From Planosporangium mesophilum (lineage in GTDB: Bacteria; Actinomycetota; Actinomycetes; Mycobacteriales; Micromonosporaceae), in assembly GCF_016863255.1 (NCBI RefSeq), contig NZ_BOON01000061.1, forward strand, positions 1-57,197: a DNA stretch of 57,197 bases, given 5' to 3'. Position 1 is the stretch's first letter. Each line of letters opens with the position of its first letter. The position numbers and the translations under genes were made by a program. The notes below the pieces were generated by a model, which had not been told where the DNA came from, searched no databases, and saw only the letters and a list, made by a program, of their open reading frames with translations. Below, one piece after another: positions 52,435-57,197 of this stretch.

Positions 52435-52521
52435 CGCTCCCCTCGGCCGCTCGGGCCTTCACCCACGCCGCCCCCACGCCGCCGGGCGCCGTCGACCGCA
52501 CCGGCGTTGGTCCCGGTTCCA

Positions 52522-52534
52522 GGGACCTTCTCCC
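52522..52534. promoter_or_regulatory. Weak DosR/OsdR-like half-palindrome
   Basis: GGGACCTTCTCCC lies 62 bp upstream of the PRTase start. The GGGAC...CCC spacing resembles the dormancy regulator box, but the inner half does not match the GTCCC of the mycobacterial consensus. Offered as a candidate only because the genes below it are of the DosR-regulon kind. Confidence 0.25.
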
Positions 52535-52596
52535 CTGCTGATCTTGGGGAACCGTGGTGCAGGCTGGACCGGGACGACTGAACGGGAAGGACCGAC

Positions 52597-53244
52597 GTGC
52601 CATTCAGCGACCGCGTCGAGGCGGGGCGACGGCTGGCGCTCGCGCTGACGCACCTGGCCGGAAGCGACGTCGTGGTCCTCGGCCTACCGCGGGGCGGTGT
52701 ACCGGTCGCGTTCGAGGTCGCACGCGCCCTCGACGCGCCGCTCGACGTGATCGTCGTACGCAAGATCGGCGTGCCGTGGCAGCCCGAGCTCGCGATGGGG
52801 GCGGTGGGCGAGAACGGCGCCACCATCGTCAACACCGCCGTGGTGCAGGCCGCCCAGGTCGAGCCGAGCGAGTTGGCGGCCGCGGCCGCCGCCGCCCGGG
52901 GCGAGCTCGACCGGCGGGTCGAGCGCCTGCGCGGCGACCGGCCCCGCGTCGACCTGGCCGGCCGGACCGCGATCGTGGTCGACGACGGCATCGCCACCGG
53001 GGCGACGGCCCGTGTCGCCTGCGGAGTGGCGAGAGCGCAGGGCGCCGACCGGGTCGTCCTCGCCGTACCGGTGGGGTCGCCCCACGCCGTCGCGGCGATG
53101 GCGGACGCCGCCGACGAGGTGATCTGCGTCGAGCAGCCCGCCGGCTTCCAGGCCGTCGGCCAGTACTACGAGGACTTCAGCGCGACCACCGACGCGGACG
53201 TGACGGCGCTGCTGGCCCAGGCCGCGGCGGCGCGCGGATCATGA
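52597..53244 (+). CDS. Phosphoribosyltransferase (type I PRTase)
   Basis: 215-residue PRTase with LGLPRGGVPVAFEVARAL and the PRPP-binding loop AIVVDDGIATGATA. The closest known relatives I recall are the N-terminal part of Rv0571c and other short actinobacterial PRTases; the base substrate is unknown. The ATG at 52597 follows GGAAGGA. It overlaps the next gene by four bases (ATGA), so is the head of a three-gene operon with nicotinate PRTase and universal stress protein, a set like the dormancy genes of M. tuberculosis. Confidence 0.85.
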   Translation: MPFSDRVEAGRRLALALTHLAGSDVVVLGLPRGGVPVAFEVARALDAPLDVIVVRKIGVPWQPELAMGAVGENGATIVNTAVVQAAQVEPSELAAAAAAARGELDRRVERLRGDRPRVDLAGRTAIVVDDGIATGATARVACGVARAQGADRVVLAVPVGSPHAVAAMADAADEVICVEQPAGFQAVGQYYEDFSATTDADVTALLAQAAAARGS

Positions 53245-54614
53245 CCATGTCGGGGCTCTACACGGACCTGTACGAGCTGCGGATGGCGGCGAGCTACCTG
53301 CGTCGCGGCCTGGTCGGGCCGGCCACCTTCAGCCTGGTGATCCGGGCGCTGCCGCCCGAGCGGGGATTCCTCGTCGCCGCCGGCCTCGCCGACGCGCTGA
53401 CGTTCCTGGAGCGCTTCGACTTCGACGACGCCGAGCTGGACTACCTGCGTACCAGCCGGAGCCTGCCGGACGACGCGGTACAGGCCCTGCGTGACCTGCG
53501 GTTCACCGGCGATGTGTGGGCCGTACCCGAGGGCCGGATGGTCTTCGCCGGCGAGCCGCTGCTCGAGGTCACCGCCCCGGCCGCGGAGGCCCAGCTCGTG
53601 GAGACAGCTCTGCTCAACATCGTCACCCACCAGACCGCGATCGCGTCCAAGGCCGCCCGCTGCCGGTTGGCCGCCGGCGGCGCCGACCTGGTCGACTTCA
53701 GCTTCCGGCGTACCCACGGCCTGGAGGCGGCGATGGCCGTCGCGCGGGCCTCGGCGATCGTCGGATTCGCCGCGACGAGCAACACGGAGGCGGGCCGCCG
53801 GTACGGGCTGCGGGTCACCGGCACGATGGCGCACTCGTACGTGGAGTCGTTCCCGGACGAGCGCAGCGCCTTCGCCGCGTTCGCCACCGACTACCCCACC
53901 GACACGGTCTTCCTCGTCGACACGTACGACACCCTCGGCGGTGTACGCACCGCAATCGACGTGACCCGGCAACTGCGCCTGTCCGGCCCGATCGGGGTAC
54001 GCCTCGACTCCGGCGATCTCGCCCGGCTCGCCGTCGCCGCCCGTCAACTCCTCGACCGGGAAGGGCTGACCGATGCCCGCATCGTGGCCAGCGGCGGGCT
54101 CGACGAGTACGCCATCGCCGACCTGGTCGGCTCGGGCGCGCCGATCGACGCGTACGGCGTCGGCACCAGGATGGGCGTGTCCGCCGACGCGCCGTACCTC
54201 GACAGCGCGTACAAGTTGGTCACTTTCGGCGACCGGCCGGTCATGAAGCTGTCGCCTGGAAAGGTCACCCTGCCCGGGGCCAAGCAGGTCTTTCGCGGTG
54301 CTGGCGGCGGCGCGGATGTCATCGGCCTGCGGACCGAGGTCGCGCCGCCCGGACACACCCTGCTGCTGCGCCCCGTCATGGCGGTCGGCCAACGCCTGGC
54401 CACCACCGACGAGTACGGCCCGGCGGACGATGTCGCCGCGGCGCGTCACCGGTTCGACGACGACCTGGCCCGCCTACCCGAACCGACCCGCCGGGTGTAC
54501 GACCCGAGCACGCCGGAGCCGACGATCAGCCCGGCGCTGCAGCGGCTGCGCGAGGACGTACTGGGTGCGCTTCTCGACCGTCGAGCCGCCGAGCGCCTAC
54601 CGGTATCGGGATGA
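53241..54614 (+). CDS. pncB: Nicotinate phosphoribosyltransferase (PncB2-like)
   Basis: 457-residue enzyme that makes nicotinate mononucleotide from nicotinate, PRPP and ATP, feeding NAD salvage. Family blocks are LYTDLYELRMAASYLRRGL (start), FSFRRTHGLEAAMAVARAS, TMAHSYVESFPDERSAF, GVRLDSGDLARLAV and VASGGLDEYAIADLV. The ATG at 53241 overlaps the previous stop. It is of the length of mycobacterial PncB2 (Rv0573c), which is part of the DosR regulon. The stop overlaps the next gene. Confidence 0.92.
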   Translation: MTMSGLYTDLYELRMAASYLRRGLVGPATFSLVIRALPPERGFLVAAGLADALTFLERFDFDDAELDYLRTSRSLPDDAVQALRDLRFTGDVWAVPEGRMVFAGEPLLEVTAPAAEAQLVETALLNIVTHQTAIASKAARCRLAAGGADLVDFSFRRTHGLEAAMAVARASAIVGFAATSNTEAGRRYGLRVTGTMAHSYVESFPDERSAFAAFATDYPTDTVFLVDTYDTLGGVRTAIDVTRQLRLSGPIGVRLDSGDLARLAVAARQLLDREGLTDARIVASGGLDEYAIADLVGSGAPIDAYGVGTRMGVSADAPYLDSAYKLVTFGDRPVMKLSPGKVTLPGAKQVFRGAGGGADVIGLRTEVAPPGHTLLLRPVMAVGQRLATTDEYGPADDVAAARHRFDDDLARLPEPTRRVYDPSTPEPTISPALQRLREDVLGALLDRRAAERLPVSG

Positions 54615-55453
54615 TCGTGATGCTGGGTGATCGCCATGTGGGCAGTGGATCCCGGCCCGTCGTGGTCGGCGTCGACGACTCAGCCGCCGGGCTCGCCGCG
54701 GCCCGGCTGGCCGCCGCGGAGGCCGTACTGCACCGGCGGTCACTGCGGTTACTGGCGGCCGATCCCGAGCCCGCGGTCGGTGCGATCCGGGACGACCATC
54801 CGGCGCTTCCGATCGAGCGCGAAACGGTACCCGGAGACCTGGCCGACGCGCTCGTCGAACGCTCCCGCGCCGCCCATCTCGTCGTGGTGGCCACCGGTGC
54901 TGCCGGCATCGGCTCCTCGCCGCAGGTCGCTGATCCGATCGGCGTACGGGTGGCCGCGCACGCCGGCTGCCCGGTCATCATCGACCCGGCCGGGCGCGCG
55001 GCGCTGACCGGCCCGGTCCTGCTCGGCATCGACGAGGAGGCGGAGGAGCCGACGGTCGTCGAGTACGCCTTCGCCGAGGCGCTGGTCCGGGGCGTACCGC
55101 TGTGCGGCGTACACATCTGGGCCGGGCTTCCCGGCGAGGCGCTCAGCACGCTCGACCCGTTCGCCTACGACGCCCGGGCGGCCGACGACGACGTCGATCG
55201 GCTCCTGGCCGAGGCGCTCGCCGGCTGGGCCAGCCGGTACCCGGACGTGCCGGTGCAGCGGCGCGCGGTACACAACCCGAACACCGCCCACGCCATGATC
55301 GAGCTGAGTACCGACGCCGCGCTGATGGTGGTGAGCGCCCGCCGCCACGCCGGCCTCAGCGGGATGCTGCTCGGGTCGGTCACCGGCGCCCTGATCGGGC
55401 GGGCGCGCTGCCCGCTCGCGATCGTGCCCGCGCGCTGCGTCTGGCCCGGTTGA
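54611..55453 (+). CDS. Tandem universal stress protein
   Basis: 280-residue protein with two UspA-like domains. The first runs from VVVGVDDSAAGLAAARLAAAEA to about residue 130; the second from VLLGIDEEAEEPTVVEYAFAEAL ends with GSVTGALIGRARCPLAIVPA, close to the ATP-binding G-x2-G-x9-G(S/T) motif but degraded in its inner part. It overlaps the pncB stop by four bases. Actinobacterial tandem UspA proteins of this kind are induced by hypoxia or stress. Confidence 0.9.
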   Translation: MIVMLGDRHVGSGSRPVVVGVDDSAAGLAAARLAAAEAVLHRRSLRLLAADPEPAVGAIRDDHPALPIERETVPGDLADALVERSRAAHLVVVATGAAGIGSSPQVADPIGVRVAAHAGCPVIIDPAGRAALTGPVLLGIDEEAEEPTVVEYAFAEALVRGVPLCGVHIWAGLPGEALSTLDPFAYDARAADDDVDRLLAEALAGWASRYPDVPVQRRAVHNPNTAHAMIELSTDAALMVVSARRHAGLSGMLLGSVTGALIGRARCPLAIVPARCVWPG

Positions 55454-55535
55454 GTTGTCTCGCCGCCGACGCCGTACCGGCCCCCGCCGCTTCAACGCGA
55501 GCAGATCGGGGATGGGGGTCGCGCCCTGCTACCGG

Positions 55536-55541
55536 TATGAT
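55536..55541 (+). promoter_or_regulatory. Candidate -10 element of the trpS leader transcript
   Basis: TATGAT fits the -10 consensus closely, and transcription would then begin at about 55549, exactly at the GTG of a leader peptide. The -35 region at about 55513 (TGGGGG) is poor. Confidence 0.5.
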
Positions 55542-55548
55542 CTGTGTC

Positions 55549-55599
55549 GTGCTGCACGCTTCCCGCACCTGGTGGTGGCCGTCCTTCCGGCGGCCGTGA
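55549..55599 (+). CDS. Trp leader peptide of the trpS attenuator
   Basis: A 16-codon frame GTG-CTG-CAC... encodes MLHASRTWWWPSFRRP. Three consecutive TGG codons (55570-55578) are followed by a terminator-like hairpin at 55614-55633 and the trpS start at 55702. The likely start of transcription coincides with the GTG, so the peptide is probably translated from a leaderless mRNA, as are Streptomyces trp leader peptides. An ATG four codons upstream (55537) is an alternative start in the same frame. Trp codons in a run of three are rare by chance. Confidence 0.8.
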   Translation: MLHASRTWWWPSFRRP

Positions 55600-55633
55600 C
55601 CTGATCCTGTCTTGAGCCGCCTTCGGGCGGCTC
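55577..55633 (+). terminator. Attenuator: mutually exclusive hairpins upstream of trpS
   Basis: Region 3:4 is a perfect terminator stem GAGCCGCC (55614-55621), TTCG loop, GGCGGCTC (55626-55633). Region 2, GGCGGC at 55589-55594, can instead pair with GCCGCC at 55616-55621 and block it. Region 1, GGCCG at 55577-55581 just after the Trp codons, can pair with CGGCC at 55591-55595 and sequester region 2. A ribosome stalled on the Trp codons covers region 1, freeing region 2 to form the antiterminator. The geometry is that of ribosome-mediated attenuation. A weak T tail follows the stem. Confidence 0.75.
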
Positions 55634-55701
55634 GGCGGCGCACATACTCTGGCAGCGCGACCGTGACGGCGAAGGTGGCTCCCAACCTCCGGGAGATACC
55701 C

Positions 55702-56769
55702 GTGACCGTTGTCGCCGACGACTCCTTCGCTGTCGTCGCCAACCGCAGCGCCCAGCTTGAGCACGAAATCGCCGAGCATCCCGATCGATTCCGCGTATTG
55801 ACCGGGGACCGGCCCACCGGCCCACTGCACCTCGGGCACTACTTCGGAACCCTCGCCAACCGGGTCCGCTTGCAACGCGCCGGTGTCGAGGTGTTCCTCG
55901 TCATCGCCGACTACCAGGTCATCACCGACCGCGACAGCGTCGGCAACCTGTCTGGCAACGTGCGAGAGCTTCTCCTTGACTACCTCGCCGCAGGCGTCGA
56001 TCCGACAACCGCGACCATCTTCACCCACAGCGCGGTACCCGCCCTCAACCAGCTGATGCTGCCGTTTCTCAGCCTCGTCAGCGTCGCCGAGTTGCACCGC
56101 AACCCTACGGTCAAGGCAGAGGCCGAGGCGGCAGGCGGACGCGCGTTGAGCGGCCTGCTGTTCACCTACCCCGTCCATCAGGCCGCCGACATCCTCTTCT
56201 GCCGAGGCAACCTCGTCCCGGTCGGCAAAGACCAGCTTCCTCACGTGGAGATGACCCGGCTCATCGCCCGCCGGTTCAACGAACGCTTCGCCGCCGGAGC
56301 CGAGGTCTTCCCGGCGCCAGACGCACTGATCAGCGACGCACCGCTGCTGCTCGGCGTCGACGGGACCAAGATGAGCAAGAGCCGTGACAACGCGGTCGAG
56401 CTGCGCGACAACGAAGACCGCACGGCGCGGCTCATCCGTCGCGCCAAGACCGACGGCGAACGGACCGTCAGCTATGAACCTCACCGCCGCCCTGAAGTGG
56501 CCAGCCTGCTACTCATAGCCGCGCTGTGCACCGGACGAGCACCGCAGGACCTTGCCGAGGAGATCGGCGGCCGCGGTGCCGCCGCGCTCAAGGCCCTCGT
56601 CACCGAGGCCATCAACGAGTACCTGCGACCACTCCGGAAGCGGCGCCAAGCCATCGCCACCGACCCCGGCTATCTGCGTCAGGTCCTCCTCGAAGGCAAC
56701 GCTCGTGCGAATCAGATCGCGGAACAGACCCTCCAGCAGGTCCGATCGGTCATGGACATGGCCTACTGA
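55702..56769 (+). CDS. trpS: Auxiliary tryptophanyl-tRNA synthetase (TrpRS1-like)
   Basis: 355-residue class I synthetase that charges tRNA-Trp. The start is GTG 55702, seven bases after GGGAG; the earlier in-frame TTG lies inside the attenuator. The HIGH motif is HLGH in GDRPTGPLHLGHYFG, KMSKS is in GTKMSKSRDN, and the tryptophan-binding/dimer regions (HQAADILFCRG, VGKDQLPHVEMTR) are intact. By leader and size it matches the auxiliary TrpRS of Streptomyces coelicolor (TrpRS1), which is inducible and insensitive to indolmycin; resistance in this case is inferred. Confidence 0.92.
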   Translation: MTVVADDSFAVVANRSAQLEHEIAEHPDRFRVLTGDRPTGPLHLGHYFGTLANRVRLQRAGVEVFLVIADYQVITDRDSVGNLSGNVRELLLDYLAAGVDPTTATIFTHSAVPALNQLMLPFLSLVSVAELHRNPTVKAEAEAAGGRALSGLLFTYPVHQAADILFCRGNLVPVGKDQLPHVEMTRLIARRFNERFAAGAEVFPAPDALISDAPLLLGVDGTKMSKSRDNAVELRDNEDRTARLIRRAKTDGERTVSYEPHRRPEVASLLLIAALCTGRAPQDLAEEIGGRGAAALKALVTEAINEYLRPLRKRRQAIATDPGYLRQVLLEGNARANQIAEQTLQQVRSVMDMAY

Positions 56770-56821
56770 GTTCTCACAGCCGCAGAAGGACTCCAGGGCT
56801 ACCGGGATCGTCCGTAGTGCT

Positions 56822-56903
56822 CCGGCCTTCAGGCCGGGGGTGAAGCGGACCTTCCCGCGTAGCGGGACAGGGTCCGTCTATCCGCCGTCAAGGCGGATAG
56901 ACG
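56822..56903. other. Three hairpins, probable left end of an IS605-type element or trpS terminator
   Basis: Three perfect hairpins follow one another: 56822-56837 (6 bp stem, TTCA loop), 56854-56866 (5 bp, GTA loop) and 56875-56903 (12 bp, GTCAA loop). They precede a tnpB start at 56965. Subterminal hairpins are the recognition sites in IS200/IS605 elements, which have no inverted terminal repeats. The first could also terminate trpS. Confidence 0.5.
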
Positions 56904-56964
56904 TCGGGACCCCTCCCCCGGGTGTGTGAGTGTCTTGTCGTACGCCTGTGGCACGGTCACCGGT

Positions 56965-57197
56965 GTGCAGCTGCGTTACAACTTCCGCGTCTACCCGACG
57001 CCCCGTCAGCAGATCGAACTGGCGCGGGCGTTCGGGTGTGCGCGGGTGGTGTTCAACGACGGGCTGCGCGCACGTCGGGAAGCTCACGAGGCCGGCCTGC
57101 CCTACGTCTCGGACGCCGAGTTGTCCAGGCAGGTCATCACGCAGGCCAAACAGAGCCCGGATCGGGCCTGGCTCTGCGAGGTCTCGGCGGTGGTGCT
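56965..57197 (+). CDS. tnpB: IS605-type TnpB (OrfB), 5' part only
   Basis: Partial gene running off the window. From GTG 56965 it reads MQLRYNFRVYPTPRQQIELA, then RAFGCARVVFNDGLRARREA. This is the N-terminal HTH_OrfB region of IS200/IS605/IS607-family TnpB, an RNA-guided DNA nuclease related to Cas12 ancestors. Only about 77 residues are visible; the RuvC motifs and zinc finger would lie outside. No tnpA or serine recombinase is seen upstream, so it is probably a stand-alone tnpB element. Confidence 0.85.
   Translation, partial: MQLRYNFRVYPTPRQQIELARAFGCARVVFNDGLRARREAHEAGLPYVSDAELSRQVITQAKQSPDRAWLCEVSAVV

Noticed and set aside
52508-52528. GGTCCC...GGGACC inverted repeat as a DosR box
   Set aside because: Half-sites face the wrong way for the mycobacterial box (GGGAC...GTCCC). 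Only the weaker overlapping sequence at 52522-52534 was kept as a low-confidence candidate.
55102-55599. Long frame continuing through the leader peptide region from inside the UspA gene
   Set aside because: The part before 55454 is a shadow of the UspA gene; only the short leader from 55549 (or 55537) fits the attenuator.

Overview
The window is high-GC DNA with GTG/TTG starts, strong GGAGG-type ribosome sites, 4-nt ATGA gene overlaps, a Tat signal and typical filamentous-actinobacterial modules (a conservon, CebR-like operator, HspR/HAIR, SigE-type ECF factor, auxiliary TrpRS with a Trp leader). It is most like a chromosomal segment of a Micromonosporaceae-type actinomycete. This is inferred from gene content and codon style, not from a marker gene. 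No rRNA, tRNA or CRISPR array was seen.

Layout. 0.2-4.1 kb: two secreted glycoside hydrolases (GH44 endoglucanase under a CebR-like box; GH3 NagZ-type hexosaminidase). 4.1-7.9 kb: a polysaccharide pyruvyl transferase and a large right-handed beta-helix protein. 8.0-11.7 kb: a translationally coupled pair, a secreted SBP56/LVIVD-like beta-propeller and a CopD-like membrane fusion protein. 12.1-14.7 kb: small unknown gene, hsp20, a truncated HspR-like regulator with a HAIR-like operator between them, and type II NADH dehydrogenase. 14.9-20.8 kb: MFS exporter and divergent TetR regulator, a ribose-type ABC sugar transporter operon (ATPase, permease, lipoprotein) and a methyltransferase. 20.85-25.3 kb: a yiaA/B gene remnant, then a complete conservon (kinase-like ATPase, roadblock, DUF742, GTPase) followed by a StyA-like flavin monooxygenase. 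25.4-28.7 kb: SDR, a disordered small protein, secreted M14 carboxypeptidase and a ChaB/Rho-N protein. 28.8-34.2 kb: three envelope-glycan genes (GT2 and two large polytopic proteins) and a stranded sugar-permease C-terminus. 34.3-40.4 kb: flavohemoglobin divergent from a CYP152 peroxygenase, and a Tat-secreted GH2 beta-galactosidase. 40.6-43.3 kb: AT-richer accessory DNA with a secreted orphan, ECF sigma factor and a toxin-antitoxin-like pair. 43.5-50.9 kb: a complete protocatechuate (beta-ketoadipate) operon pcaIJFHGBDC plus an IclR regulator. 51.4-55.5 kb: soluble Ser/Thr kinase and a three-gene PRTase, nicotinate PRTase and universal-stress-protein operon. 55.5-56.8 kb: an auxiliary tryptophanyl-tRNA synthetase preceded by a WWW leader peptide and attenuator. 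The window ends inside an IS605-type tnpB.

The genes suggest a soil plant-litter degrader: cellulose/xyloglucan, galactoside and amino-sugar hydrolases outside the cell, sugar uptake, and full catabolism of lignin-derived protocatechuate to acetyl-CoA and succinyl-CoA. The best regulatory signal is the Trp attenuator upstream of trpS. The least described unit is the beta-propeller/CopD pair. Short in-frame 15- or 18-bp tandem repeats, several sitting on stop codons, recur through the window.
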